Counted from the stretch's first letter, positions 1 through 6,955 are shown. The stretch is 13,614 nt of DNA from Candidatus Bathyarchaeota archaeon (GCA_005888695.1 VBBH01000126.1:1-13614); one strand, 5' to 3'. Notes: generated from the sequence alone by a model not told the origin. Made by a program: numbers and translations.

Positions 1-273
1 CCTCGCACTCCGGGGATCCTCACAAATCCTCACAATCTGAATATTCACCTCAGTAGTAGTCAGTATCCTGAATATCTCCTCCTCAGACAATTTCGACTTG
101 CCAATATTGAAACTCACGCTGCCAGGAGTATTCGTAGGACCCGTTTTCGGCCCATTCTTGTGCCTTCTGAGGAACCAGATCCCAAAACCAGCCCAAGAGC
201 TGATCAATAATGACAAGGAGAACCACCACTGAGTCAGTAGTGACACAATGACCTCAACCTGTAATTCTATCAA
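1..273 (-). CDS. Membrane-anchored protein of unknown function, C-terminus cut by window edge
   Basis: This open frame starts at a TTG (271-273) and runs off the left edge, so only 91 codons are visible. The start is chosen because a purine-rich GGTGAGG stretch lies 9-15 bases upstream and because it begins 8 bases after the stop of the preceding KaiC-like gene; a GTG nine codons further in is an alternative. The N-terminal half has one strongly hydrophobic, Trp-rich segment (about residues 9-34) followed by the basic stretch RRHKNGPK, typical of a single membrane anchor with a cytoplasmic remainder. After a Gly/Pro/Thr-rich linker comes a helical stretch (LSEEEIFRIL, then NIQIVRICEDPRSAR) that resembles the first helices of a winged-helix domain, but it is cut before this can be judged. 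Position in the same direction as the two KaiC-like genes suggests one operon. Family not recognised. Confidence 0.45.
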   Translation of the reverse strand, partial: MIELQVEVIVSLLTQWWFSLSLLISSWAGFGIWFLRRHKNGPKTGPTNTPGSVSFNIGKSKLSEEEIFRILTTTEVNIQIVRICEDPRSAR

Positions 274-281
274 TATTCCCT

Positions 282-1001
282 TTACCTCACCCTGTGCAAC
301 GCTTGCATCTCAATCCCAGCTGGGCCAACCCGGTAAGTATAGATCTTCATGTCCGCTGCCGCACCCGGCATCTTCAAAACCCGCATCTTCCTAGTATACT
401 CCTCACTTCCAAAAGCTTCCGTGGAAAGATCCACAATACCATCACTCATCAACTTCACAGTGTTCACCACGTTATCCGCATGAATCCCCTTTGAACCAAG
501 AAGCACATAGATGCCACCAGCAGCACGAACATTCGCCTGCAACACCTTCAAGGCCTGCTCAACCGTCGGAAACGGCGCCGACCGGATCACATCACTCAAG
601 CTATCAACAACCAATGTACTCTTACCTAACGGCGCTACTACGCGCGGAAACTCTTTGATCAACAAGTTCGCCGGACCAATATCCCAGGACACTTGTCCAG
701 TCCCACGATGGCCTCCCCCCTTTTTCATGCTAAAGCTGTCAATGAACCACATCTGACGCTTGTCAAAATATTCTTGCAACTTCCAACCAAAGATATCCAT
801 CTCACCAACAACATCCTCCCATGACCTTCCAGTGGTAAAGTAAACCCCTGGCCGCCCATCTAACAACCCCTGATGCAGGATCTGCTGAGCACACGTAGTC
901 ATCCCCGTATCCTCTTCCCCGAGAAGAAGGATAATACTACCCGCTGGCAACCCGCCCATTGTCTCATCAAAGGCTTGTATGCCGCTTCTGAGATATTCCA
1001 A
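282..1001 (-). CDS. KaiC/RecA-like ATPase-fold protein with degenerate P-loop (probable pseudo-ATPase)
   Basis: This 239-aa single-domain protein has the KaiC-family outline: an N-terminal SGIQAFDETMGGLPAG stretch, a P-loop position, and a hydrophobic strand ending in Asp (TLVVDSLSD, Asp133) as Walker B. The P-loop reads GEEDTGMT (28-35), with Met34 where the phosphate-binding Lys should be. The position of the family's catalytic Glu pair, after VYFTT, is Gly58-Arg59. Both changes argue against normal ATP hydrolysis; nucleotide binding may be weak or lost. The start is TTG, with AGGTG about 12 bases upstream. It lies 9 bases after the 72-aa ORF and in the same direction as a KaiC-like gene with an intact active site, so a regulatory partner role in a mixed oligomer is a reasonable inference. 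The frame is intact over the normal family length, so it does not look like a decayed gene. Substrate and partner are unknown. Confidence 0.85.
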   Translation of the reverse strand: MEYLRSGIQAFDETMGGLPAGSIILLLGEEDTGMTTCAQQILHQGLLDGRPGVYFTTGRSWEDVVGEMDIFGWKLQEYFDKRQMWFIDSFSMKKGGGHRGTGQVSWDIGPANLLIKEFPRVVAPLGKSTLVVDSLSDVIRSAPFPTVEQALKVLQANVRAAGGIYVLLGSKGIHADNVVNTVKLMSDGIVDLSTEAFGSEEYTRKMRVLKMPGAAADMKIYTYRVGPAGIEMQALHRVR

Positions 1002-1010
1002 CTCTACACA

Positions 1011-1229
1011 CTACACCTGTTGTTGCTGATCTCCACGAGGACTGACATTCTCTCCAGAGGACGGGACATCTGGTTGCTCCACTGTTTCAATCCGTTGTTC
1101 CACTACCTCGCCAACTGCGGATACTGGAACAGTCCCAGTCACGACTTCTACACTGTTCGTGTCGGCCCTGGCCTCAGCGTTTTCCTCTACCGTTACTGGA
1201 ATGAGGACGCCTGCGCCCACCGCTGACAC
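1011..1229 (-). CDS. Small acidic Val-rich ORF, or frameshifted C-terminus of the upstream KaiC-like protein
   Basis: The 72-codon frame starts at GTG (1227-1229) with AGGAG six bases upstream, which is good spacing. It overlaps the end of the upstream kaiC-like gene by 56 bases and stops 9 bases before the next kaiC-like start. The product is rich in Val, Glu, Ala and Gln, has no recognisable domain, and ends in a run of four Gln before the last Val. Two readings fit. It may be a separate small gene translated from its own ribosome site. Or it may be the true C-terminus of the upstream ATPase, displaced by a one-base change near 1230-1240: read through, the fold end GPI would continue as GEFVVSAVGAGVLIPV, which looks like a natural strand, whereas the current tail is Arg/Ser/Gly-rich and looks out of frame. 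In the ORF's own frame an in-frame TAG lies just upstream of GTG, so without a shift it cannot be longer. Confidence 0.45.
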   Translation of the reverse strand: MSAVGAGVLIPVTVEENAEARADTNSVEVVTGTVPVSAVGEVVEQRIETVEQPDVPSSGENVSPRGDQQQQV

Positions 1230-1995
1230 TACGAACTCCTATTGGGCCTTTAATCGCTACGCCATCTCTGCCTATACTGAAGGCGAAATCGTTCAAGCTA
1301 TGACTGGTCCCACGCATCTTACGGACGAACACCTTCCTCAAAGGAGAGCCCTGCTTCACCAACGACAAGACCATGACCCCCGTCGCTAGAAACTCTTCGA
1401 TGCCATACCTGCTGATCAATCCCGACCCCTCGACAATCTCCGTGGTCATCAGCGTCGTGCAACCTACGTCCTTCAATAGGAGACCGATCTCGAGGAATAT
1501 CTCTCGCAGAGTATTCAGGTCCGTCACGCGAAAGCCGAAACCTGGTAGTGAGTCGACGACAAGCCTGGTTGCTCCAATCTGCTCCACCAGGGACTTTACC
1601 TCGGCCAACTTGGAGCGGAGATTGTACAATATCGCCTGTAGGCTCTCCTGTTCTGCCAGTTCGGATTCGACGCGCTGATAGACCGCATCAATTATCCCAA
1701 TTTTCTTCTCGGCTTCTAGGCGTTTGAAGTCCCATCCAAATCGGAGCATGTTTGATCGGAACTCTTGGGGTGGCTCCTCTGTTGTCACGTAAACGCCCGG
1801 TTCCCCGTATCGTGTGGCACCTTTGTACAGGTATTGTCCGCAATAGATCGTCTTCCCGCACCCTGCACCTCCCGCGAGGAGGACCCTTGCACCTTTTGGA
1901 AAGCCCCCCTCTAGGACGTGGTCGAGCCCTGGAATGCCAGTATGAACTCGCTCGATCGCGCTTGGATTGACCAGCATAGCTGTTGCTGCTTCCAT
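1174..1995 (-). CDS. KaiC-family RecA-like ATPase with intact active site
   Basis: This 273-aa protein has a single KaiC domain. Visible in order are an N-terminal HTGIPGLDHVLEGGFPKG stretch, Walker A GGAGCGKT (42-49), the paired glutamates of the family after VYVTT (Glu73-Glu74), a Glu/Lys-rich helical stretch (about 94-138), and Walker B RLVVDS (Asp148). Such archaeal proteins are usually ATP-driven signalling or switch proteins related to circadian KaiC, and the target here is unknown. It is the first gene of a minus-strand cluster that also holds a P-loop-defective relative and a membrane-anchored protein, so the three may form one membrane-linked module (inference). The ATG at 1995 gives a normal N-terminus; Met7 is an alternative. 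The last 20 residues (from about Val254) are Arg/Gly/Ser-rich and may be out of frame; see the overlapping ORF at 1011-1229. The rpl22 promoter lies on the other side, read divergently. Confidence 0.88.
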   Translation of the reverse strand: MEAATAMLVNPSAIERVHTGIPGLDHVLEGGFPKGARVLLAGGAGCGKTIYCGQYLYKGATRYGEPGVYVTTEEPPQEFRSNMLRFGWDFKRLEAEKKIGIIDAVYQRVESELAEQESLQAILYNLRSKLAEVKSLVEQIGATRLVVDSLPGFGFRVTDLNTLREIFLEIGLLLKDVGCTTLMTTEIVEGSGLISRYGIEEFLATGVMVLSLVKQGSPLRKVFVRKMRGTSHSLNDFAFSIGRDGVAIKGPIGVRSVSGGRRRPHSSNGRGKR

Positions 1996-2150
1996 AATCG
2001 ACCAAACGAGAGGACATTTGGACCAAGCATAAGCCTAGAGTAACCAAGCTAGACTAGTACCAGTACCTGTCATGATCATCGTCTTCACTCCAGACAACTT
2101 TTTTAGGCAAGCCACCCGGCTGTGGTGGAATCTTTCGGATTGGACAAGAA
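1996..2150. promoter_or_regulatory. Divergent promoter region between the kaiC-like cluster and the ribosomal operon
   Basis: No gene is visible in these 155 bases. For the plus strand, the T-rich run at 2098-2106 (CTTTTTTAG) is the best TATA-like box; transcription would start near 2128, giving a leader of about 20 bases before rpl22 and no obvious ribosome binding site next to its ATG. For the minus strand, a weak CTTATG at 2028-2033 would place the start close to the kaiC-like ATG, so that mRNA may be nearly leaderless. I see no end of rps19 here, so the ribosomal operon probably begins in this region. Confidence 0.45.
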
Positions 2151-2618
2151 ATGCCCGAACTGGGATATTCCGTCAGCGGCCTTGATCCCGACCGTACTGT
2201 AAAGGCTGCTGGACGAGAACTTCGAATATCCCCCAAAGCAGCGGTCGAAATATGTCGGACAATTAGAGGAATGCGGATCGGACAAGCCAAGGAACTGCTT
2301 GAACGTGTTATCGCGAAAAAGGAAGCCATTCCATACAAGAGGTTCAAGAAAGAAGTACCTCACCGAAGGCAAATGGCCGAAGGTTGGTACGCCGGACGAT
2401 TCCCACAGAAGGCCGCCGGAAGACTTCTAAGACTCTTAGAAGAACTTGAAGCTAACGCGGAATTCCGGAACCTGGATCCAGAAAGACTCCGGATAATTCA
2501 TGCCGCATCGCAAAAGGGTCCCTCGGTTGCAAAACGCAACCCAAGAGCCTTCGGGCGTTCGGACATTATACGTCGAGTTATGACGCATATTGAGATTGTT
2601 GGTTACGAGGCCGATTAG
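2151..2618 (+). CDS. rpl22: Large-subunit ribosomal protein uL22
   Basis: The 155-aa product matches archaeal L22 in length and pattern. It begins with the family's YSV near the N-terminus, then LRISPKAAVEICRTIRGM, PYKRFKKEVPHRR, the GWYAGRFPQKAA stretch, and a conserved basic loop with KRNPRAFGR before the final strand. In the ribosome this protein lines the nascent-peptide exit tunnel and contacts 23S rRNA. There is no in-frame start upstream of this ATG, and the first residues match the family, so the start is secure. It is the first gene of the operon here. In most archaea rps19 precedes it; that gene is absent. The stop is 6 bases before the TTG of rps3. Confidence 0.97.
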   Translation: MPELGYSVSGLDPDRTVKAAGRELRISPKAAVEICRTIRGMRIGQAKELLERVIAKKEAIPYKRFKKEVPHRRQMAEGWYAGRFPQKAAGRLLRLLEELEANAEFRNLDPERLRIIHAASQKGPSVAKRNPRAFGRSDIIRRVMTHIEIVGYEAD

Positions 2619-2624
2619 GAAGAA

Positions 2625-3398
2625 TTGTCGGTTACGAAGTATTTTGTAAAAGACGCCTCGCGACGCTTGGAGATCGACGAGCATCTTGCCAAAGAACTCA
2701 AACGTGCAGGGTATAGCCATGTCGAACTTACGAAAAGCCCGGTCGGCACCAGGGTAGTAATCTACGCTGCAAAACCAGGCATGGTCATCGGACGAAGAGG
2801 CCAGAGCATCAAAGATCTCACCAAATTGTTGGAGCAAAAATTCAACATCGAAAACCCACAACTATCTGTCGCCACCATAGACGTTCCTGAACTCGATCCC
2901 AAAGTTATAGCCGCCCAAGTAGCAATGGCATTACAGCGAGGCGTCCACTTCCGCAGAGCCGCTTACTGGGGAATACAACGGGTCTTAGAGTCAGGTGCGA
3001 GCGGAGTCGAAATTGTGATCCGTGGGAAGTTAACTACTGAAAGATCACGTTATGAAAAGTTCAAGGCCGGATACCTGCCCAGAGTAGGAGAGCCAGTACT
3101 GAAGTACGTGAAAGAAGCGGTACAGGACATTCAATTGAAACAAGGACTGTTCGGGATTAAGGTACGTATCCTCCCGCCTAATATCGACGTCTTCGATCAT
3201 CCAGTTATCAAAGCTGAAATCCCACAGATAGCCGCAGCCATCGGCGATAAACCTGTCGCAACGGAAACAGCTGTGGCGGCATCAGAAACAGGGACAAGCG
3301 AGCCACCGTCAATCGAGGAGAAACCGGAGGATGCCGCACCAATCGTGATAGAGGCAAAGGAGAAGCAAGAGGAAGTTGCCAGTACTCAGGAAACGTGA
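2625..3398 (+). CDS. rps3: Small-subunit ribosomal protein uS3
   Basis: The 257-aa product has an N-terminal helical segment, a type-2 KH domain with the GRRG loop at Gly56-Gly59 (context MVIGRRGQSI), and the C-terminal S3 domain with RRAAYWGIQR, GVEIVIRGKLTTERSR and the strand GIKVRILPP. It sits on the head of the 30S subunit near the mRNA entry channel. The start is TTG, six bases after the rpl22 stop, with AGGA just upstream, and it gives the expected N-terminus (KYFVKD). From about residue 206 the protein ends in a tail of roughly 50 residues rich in Ala, Glu, Thr and Pro, probably disordered; acidic tails on S3 occur in several archaeal groups. The last 23 bases overlap rpl29. Confidence 0.97.
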   Translation: MSVTKYFVKDASRRLEIDEHLAKELKRAGYSHVELTKSPVGTRVVIYAAKPGMVIGRRGQSIKDLTKLLEQKFNIENPQLSVATIDVPELDPKVIAAQVAMALQRGVHFRRAAYWGIQRVLESGASGVEIVIRGKLTTERSRYEKFKAGYLPRVGEPVLKYVKEAVQDIQLKQGLFGIKVRILPPNIDVFDHPVIKAEIPQIAAAIGDKPVATETAVAASETGTSEPPSIEEKPEDAAPIVIEAKEKQEEVASTQET

Positions 3399-3603
3399 GA
3401 TGAACCAGCTCCTTCCTGAGGAGAAGAGGAAGCGAGTCACAGAACTCCGGGCAGAGCTTGCACAACTTCGGACTTCAGTCAAATCTGGCGGAACCGTTGA
3501 CAACCCCGCTAGGATACGAGAACTCAGACGAACCATAGCACGATTACTAACAGCGCTGAACCAGACCTCCGTTGCACCGTTGGCAAAGGAGGAGGTAGCA
3601 TAA
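3376..3603 (+). CDS. rpl29: Large-subunit ribosomal protein uL29
   Basis: This 75-aa protein is two antiparallel helices rich in Leu, Arg and Glu: LLPEEKRKRVTELRAELAQL, a short GGT-containing turn, then NPARIRELRRTIARLLTAL. The pattern is that of archaeal L29, which sits at the tunnel exit near the docking site for the signal recognition particle. The TTG start is preferred because the family normally begins with a short LR-x-x-E-[IM] segment, here LRKREM, and because GAGG lies three bases upstream. It puts 23 bases inside rps3. The ATG at 3400 would remove eight residues. Coupled translation with rps3 is likely. No SUI1-like gene lies between this and rnp1, as occurs in some Euryarchaeota. 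Confidence 0.93.
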   Translation: MPVLRKREMNQLLPEEKRKRVTELRAELAQLRTSVKSGGTVDNPARIRELRRTIARLLTALNQTSVAPLAKEEVA

Positions 3604-3607
3604 CCAG

Positions 3608-3889
3608 ATGCCTATTGATCCCAGCACGATTAGAGCACATGAATGGATAGGCCTCAGAGTCAAGGTATTATCCGCCCCGGATCCTGGAATATGCGGAGTA
3701 ACCGGAAAAGTGGAAGATGAGTCTAGGAATATGCTCACAATACGCACCAACCATCGATCGCTCAAGGTGCCAAAAGAAAAGTCGAGCTTTCTAGTTGAGC
3801 TTCCAGGCAAGCAGTCAGTTGAAGTGCACGGAGAAACCGTTCGATATCGTCCGGAGGATAGGGTCAAGAGAGGAATTGGGAAATGGTAG
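3608..3889 (+). CDS. rnp1: Ribonuclease P protein component 1 (Rpp29/Pop4 family)
   Basis: The 93-aa product is a small beta-barrel of the Rpp29 family. Seen in order are the N-terminal HEWIGLRVKVL stretch, GICGVTGKVEDESRNMLTI as the Sm-like core, then KVPKEKSSFLVEL and the strand ending RYRPEDRVKRG. In archaea this protein binds the RNase P RNA together with Rpp21 and helps cut the 5' leader from pre-tRNAs. It is found in this operon position in most archaea, between rpl29 and rps17. The ATG is 4 bases after the rpl29 stop, with GGAGG about ten bases upstream. Its last 7 bases overlap the ATG of rps17, so translation is probably coupled. Confidence 0.95.
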   Translation: MPIDPSTIRAHEWIGLRVKVLSAPDPGICGVTGKVEDESRNMLTIRTNHRSLKVPKEKSSFLVELPGKQSVEVHGETVRYRPEDRVKRGIGKW

Positions 3890-4221
3890 TTAGGAACATC
3901 GGTCTCGATGCTAAGCCTCCTAAGGCTGGATGCAACGATCTGCTCTGCCCGTACCACGGGAAGGTCTCAGTCAGAGGAAGAATATTCGAGGGTATAGTGG
4001 CATCCTCCAAAACGCCCAGGACTGTCTCGATAGAGCGAGATTATCTTCACTACTACCCGAAGTACAGTAGGTACGAGAGAAGGCGCGGCAAAATGCTTGC
4101 CCATAACCCACCTTGCATCGCAGCCGTTGAAGGTGACAAGGTAACGATAGCCGAGTGCAGACCACTGAGCAAAGAAGTCAACTTTGTCGTAGTCGAAAAA
4201 ACTGGAGGAGCCTCCGCCTAG
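3883..4221 (+). CDS. rps17: Small-subunit ribosomal protein uS17
   Basis: The 112-aa product is archaeal S17: [22 protein letters not shown] at the N-terminus, with the Cys and His residues usual in archaea, then the OB-fold strands [23 protein letters not shown] and the loop [15 protein letters not shown], ending in VNFVVVEK. It binds 16S rRNA early in 30S assembly. The start ATG lies inside the end of rnp1 (7-base overlap), which keeps the frame and the family N-terminus. One base separates its stop from the rpl14 ATG. Confidence 0.97.
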   Translation: MVVRNIGLDAKPPKAGCNDLLCPYHGKVSVRGRIFEGIVASSKTPRTVSIERDYLHYYPKYSRYERRRGKMLAHNPPCIAAVEGDKVTIAECRPLSKEVNFVVVEKTGGASA

Positions 4222-4222
4222 T

Positions 4223-4660
4223 ATGCCGGCACCGAAGACGAGAGCGGTAAGCGCAAGAGGGATGGTCGAGTACCGCCCAAGGATAGCTCGCGGTCTGCCA
4301 ATAGGATCGAGGCTCGTCTGTGCGGACAATACTGGAGCAAAAGAATTGAAGCTCATCAACGTCCGAGGCTACCGCGGACGTTTGAGACGAAAGCCGGCCG
4401 CATGCGTCGGAGACATGATAATGGTGTCTGTTGCAAAAGGAGCACCAGATCTACGGAAGCAGGTCTTCCCTGCAGTTGTTGTCCGACAGGCTCGGGCAGT
4501 AAGAAGGCCTGACGGGACAAGACTGACCTTTGAAGATAACGCAGCTGTGATCATGACGCCAGAAGGCGAACTCAAAGGCACGGAAATAAGAGGCCCGGTA
4601 GCCAAAGAGGCGGCAGAACGCTGGCCGAGAGTTGCAAATCTAGCGAGTACGGTGATATAG
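4223..4660 (+). CDS. rpl14: Large-subunit ribosomal protein uL14
   Basis: The 145-aa product carries the L14 core: [20 protein letters not shown], then [36 protein letters not shown], and [21 protein letters not shown]14 contacts 16S rRNA and forms an intersubunit bridge, where initiation factor 6 also docks. The ATG directly after the rps17 stop gives a 13-residue basic extension; TACK-type L14 proteins often have one, so I keep this start. GGAGG lies 14 bases upstream. The ATG at 4262 would give the 132 residues usual in Euryarchaeota. Confidence 0.96.
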   Translation: MPAPKTRAVSARGMVEYRPRIARGLPIGSRLVCADNTGAKELKLINVRGYRGRLRRKPAACVGDMIMVSVAKGAPDLRKQVFPAVVVRQARAVRRPDGTRLTFEDNAAVIMTPEGELKGTEIRGPVAKEAAERWPRVANLASTVI

Positions 4661-4663
4661 ACT

Positions 4664-5035
4664 ATGAACCGACAATCAAGAAATGATTCTTCATCACAAA
4701 AGCGACGGGTGTCTGCCCATCTAGCAGACGATCTGAAAACTAGGTACAGCACACGCGCAGTCCCCATCAGAAAAGGAGACAGCGTCAGAGTATTGCGCGG
4801 GGAATTCGCCGGGCTCGAGGGCAAGGTAGACACGATAGACAGAACACACTCTAGAGTCTTTGTCGAAGGAATGACCCGTGAAAAAACCGCGGGGGGGAAA
4901 TCTTCCCGTCTTTCGGTCCACGCAAGCAAAGTGATACTCACAAACCTCAACCTCTCCGACAAATGGAGAAGCAGCCTCCTTGAAGACAAGGCCAAAACCG
5001 CAAGGGATAGGGATACCGAGGAGGCCGCCGCCTAG
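4664..5035 (+). CDS. rpl24: Large-subunit ribosomal protein uL24
   Basis: The 123-aa product has the archaeal L24 N-terminus (RRVSAHLADDLKTRYSTRAVPI), followed by a KOW motif, RKGDSVRVLRGEFAGLEGKV (about residues 36-55), the stretch RVFVEGMTREKTAGGK, and the helix-like NLNLSDKWR near the end. It is an early 23S rRNA binder in 50S assembly and lies near the exit tunnel. The tail is rich in Lys, Asp, Glu and Ala. The start is three bases after rpl14, and its stop is directly followed by the rps4e ATG, with GGAGG near the end of the gene serving as that gene's ribosome site. Confidence 0.95.
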   Translation: MNRQSRNDSSSQKRRVSAHLADDLKTRYSTRAVPIRKGDSVRVLRGEFAGLEGKVDTIDRTHSRVFVEGMTREKTAGGKSSRLSVHASKVILTNLNLSDKWRSSLLEDKAKTARDRDTEEAAA

Positions 5036-5776
5036 ATGGGAAGAAAGGCCGGCTCAAGACAGCTGAAGCGCGAACCATCGCCCGGCTTCTGGCCTCTACA
5101 TCGTAAAGAAGAGACTTGGGCCCCAATGACTAGGCCGGGCCCGCACGCGCGCGAGAAAAGTCTCCCCCTCGTACTTCTATTGAGAGATATTCTGGGATAC
5201 GCGAAAACTGCTCACGAAGCGAAACGAATCATCGACTCTGACCATGTTAGAGTTGACGGAATGGTTCGTAGAGATCACCGATTTCCCGTTGGATTGATGG
5301 ATGTCGTCCAGATAGAAGGGGCCAATCAGATCTTCCGAGTATTGCCAAAGCGAGGGGGTGGACTACAACTCACACCGATAACTGAGAACGAGGCAAAATA
5401 CAAACTTTGCAAAGTGACCGGAAAGAGCACTGTCAGGCAAGGGGGTCGCCAGCTTAGTCTACACGATGGACGCACCTTACTCTACGGTAAAGAGCAGAGG
5501 CAAAAATCCGAACAGGACATTAGAGTCGGAAGTTCACTTCAACTCTCGATCCCCGATCAGAAGGTGATCCGTGTGATCTCCTTTCAACCAGGCACTATAG
5601 CGCTAGTCACCGATGGCAGGAACCAAGGCGCCTACGGAAAACTTGCACAAATAACCCCGGGAACCTACGCGAGACGAAAAATGGTAAGGCTAGAGGCAGA
5701 GAACGAGACGTTCGATACGCCTGCTGATTATGTCATGCCAATCGGAGCAGAAGTGCCCCTCGTGAAATTAGGATAG
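5036..5776 (+). CDS. rps4e: Small-subunit ribosomal protein eS4
   Basis: The 246-aa product is the archaeal/eukaryotic S4e, not the bacterial uS4. The order is: an N-terminal Arg/Lys-rich part ending REKSLPLVLLLRDILGYA, an S4-like RNA-binding segment (EAKRIIDSDHVRVDGMVRRD, about residues 62-81), a central domain (KYKLCKVTGKS, LSLHDGRTLLY), and a C-terminal KOW-like domain. Length agrees with the family. The start follows the rpl24 stop with no spacing. The gene marks this cluster as archaeal, because bacteria lack it here. GGTGAG at the end of the gene is the likely ribosome site for rpl5. Confidence 0.96.
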   Translation: MGRKAGSRQLKREPSPGFWPLHRKEETWAPMTRPGPHAREKSLPLVLLLRDILGYAKTAHEAKRIIDSDHVRVDGMVRRDHRFPVGLMDVVQIEGANQIFRVLPKRGGGLQLTPITENEAKYKLCKVTGKSTVRQGGRQLSLHDGRTLLYGKEQRQKSEQDIRVGSSLQLSIPDQKVIRVISFQPGTIALVTDGRNQGAYGKLAQITPGTYARRKMVRLEAENETFDTPADYVMPIGAEVPLVKLG

Positions 5777-5786
5777 GTGAGCGAAG

Positions 5787-6347
5787 ATGACATTGACAAC
5801 AATCCCAGGCAAGACTGTTGAAGATACAAAAAAGGACGCGAATCCGATGCGGGCTGTAAGGATTGGAAAGCTAACTCTGAACATAGCTACAGGAAAATCC
5901 GGTGACCCCCTAGAGAGGGCCAAAAAAGTCCTCAACCAACTGACTAACAAGACGCCCGCTACGAAGCGAGCCCGCAAATCCGTCAAGGACTTTAACGTTC
6001 GAAAGGGAGAGCCCATCGCGACAGTCGTTACTCTAAGGCGAGATGAGGCAGGAGAATTCCTAAAGAGAGCCTTAGAAGCAGTTTCCAACAAAGTCAACAA
6101 GACTTGCTTCGATAATTACGGAAACTTCAGCTTCGGCATAAAGGAGCACATCGAAATACCCGGGACCAAGTACATCCCTGAGCTCGGGATATTCGGAGCT
6201 ACAGTACACGTCACTTTGGAACGACCGGGCTATAGGATCAAGAGGAAATCAATAAGGCCTGCAAGGATCAGCAAGTCCCACAGAGTCATACAGGAAGAAG
6301 CGATCAACTTCATCCAGTCCAACTACCCAATACAGGTCGTAGGTTGA
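5787..6347 (+). CDS. rpl5: Large-subunit ribosomal protein uL5
   Basis: The 186-aa product is archaeal L5, which binds 5S rRNA and contacts P-site tRNA in the central protuberance. Visible are [20 protein letters not shown] at the N-terminus, [34 protein letters not shown], then [19 protein letters not shown] and the strand [20 protein letters not shown]. The last 30 residues carry a short helix common in archaeal L5. The ATG at 5787 has GGTGAG seven to eight bases upstream. It is 10 bases after rps4e, and rps14 follows after 7 bases. Confidence 0.97.
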   Translation: MTLTTIPGKTVEDTKKDANPMRAVRIGKLTLNIATGKSGDPLERAKKVLNQLTNKTPATKRARKSVKDFNVRKGEPIATVVTLRRDEAGEFLKRALEAVSNKVNKTCFDNYGNFSFGIKEHIEIPGTKYIPELGIFGATVHVTLERPGYRIKRKSIRPARISKSHRVIQEEAINFIQSNYPIQVVG

Positions 6348-6354
6348 GAACATA

Positions 6355-6519
6355 ATGGCAAAGATCAAGCCAAAGAAGATACGAAAATATGGCAAGGGAA
6401 GCAGACCATGCAAACGATGCGGTCAAACAGGCCCAGTGATAAGAAAATACGGGCTAAACTTCTGTCGTCAATGCTTCAGGGAAGTAGCTGAGAGCCTAGG
6501 CTTCAAGAAGTACTCGTGA
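6355..6519 (+). CDS. rps14: Small-subunit ribosomal protein uS14, zinc-binding type
   Basis: A 54-residue protein read directly from the sequence. It is the short archaeal S14, with a basic N-terminus ([15 protein letters not shown]), a first CxxC at Cys19/Cys22 and a second at Cys37/Cys40, which together hold one zinc ion, and the family end LGFKKYS. It sits in the 30S head near uS3 and uS10. All four Cys are present, so this is the zinc-dependent form. The ATG is 7 bases after the rpl5 stop, and the next gene starts 19 bases after the TGA. Confidence 0.96.
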   Translation: MAKIKPKKIRKYGKGSRPCKRCGQTGPVIRKYGLNFCRQCFREVAESLGFKKYS

Positions 6520-6538
6520 AAATGGATTTGATGATCTG

Positions 6539-6922
6539 ATGGAGCCAATATCTAACATGTTCTCTTCGATCCTCAATAACGAAGAGCGACACAAGCACGA
6601 ATGCATAGTCTACCCGGCCTCGAAGCTAATGGGTCACGTATTGAGAGTGATGCAAAAGTACGGCTACGTAGGGGAGTTCGAGTTCGTTGATGACGGACGA
6701 GGCGGCAAGTTCAAGATCCAACTCTTAGGAAGAGTCAACGATTGTGGCAGCGTTCGTCCGAGATTCTCAGCCACAGTCGAAGACTTGGAAAAGTGGGGAA
6801 AGCAATACCTACCATCTAGGGATGTCGGGATACTCATCCTCACCACGGCTAAGGGTGTAATGGCGCACAAGGAAGCGAAAGATCAGAACATCGGAGGCCA
6901 ACTCCTAGGCTACGTCTTCTAG
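6539..6922 (+). CDS. rps8: Small-subunit ribosomal protein uS8
   Basis: The 127-aa product matches archaeal S8: NNEERHKHECIVYPASKLMG at the N-terminus, RVMQKYGYVGEFEFVDDGRGG, QLLGRVNDCG, and the C-terminal GILILTTAKGVMAHKEAKD with GGQLLGYVF. It binds the central domain of 16S rRNA, and in bacteria also the operon mRNA. The ATG at 6539 overlaps the TGA of a five-codon reading frame (6522-6539, ATG to TGA, arranged as TGATG), so reinitiation may load ribosomes on this gene; no strong ribosome site is seen. The family often begins a few residues earlier, with an N-terminus like MDLM, which is what the mini-frame encodes. Confidence 0.96.
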   Translation: MEPISNMFSSILNNEERHKHECIVYPASKLMGHVLRVMQKYGYVGEFEFVDDGRGGKFKIQLLGRVNDCGSVRPRFSATVEDLEKWGKQYLPSRDVGILILTTAKGVMAHKEAKDQNIGGQLLGYVF

Positions 6923-6955
6923 GGAATAGAGGGAATAGAGGAGATTTCGAGAGCC
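6922..6955 (+). promoter_or_regulatory. rps8-rpl6 joint with a tandem purine repeat that includes the rpl6 ribosome site
   Basis: The nine-base unit GGGAATAGA occurs twice in direct succession (6922-6930 and 6931-6939), and the second copy runs into AGAGGAG, 13 or more bases before the rpl6 ATG at 6956. The repeat looks like a local tandem duplication that enlarged this joint to 33 bases, wider than its neighbours. GAGAG at 6949-6953 is nearer to the ATG but poorly spaced. Confidence 0.5.

Noticed and set aside
1688..2047. Minus-strand 119-codon frame over the kaiC-like start
   Set aside because: It is an out-of-frame reading of the gene encoding the intact Walker A protein; Arg/Gly/Ser-rich with no domain.
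4369..4995. Minus-strand 208-codon frame opposite rpl14 and rpl24
   Set aside because: Long, but opposite two clear ribosomal protein genes; Ser/Leu/Arg-rich composition typical of antisense reading.
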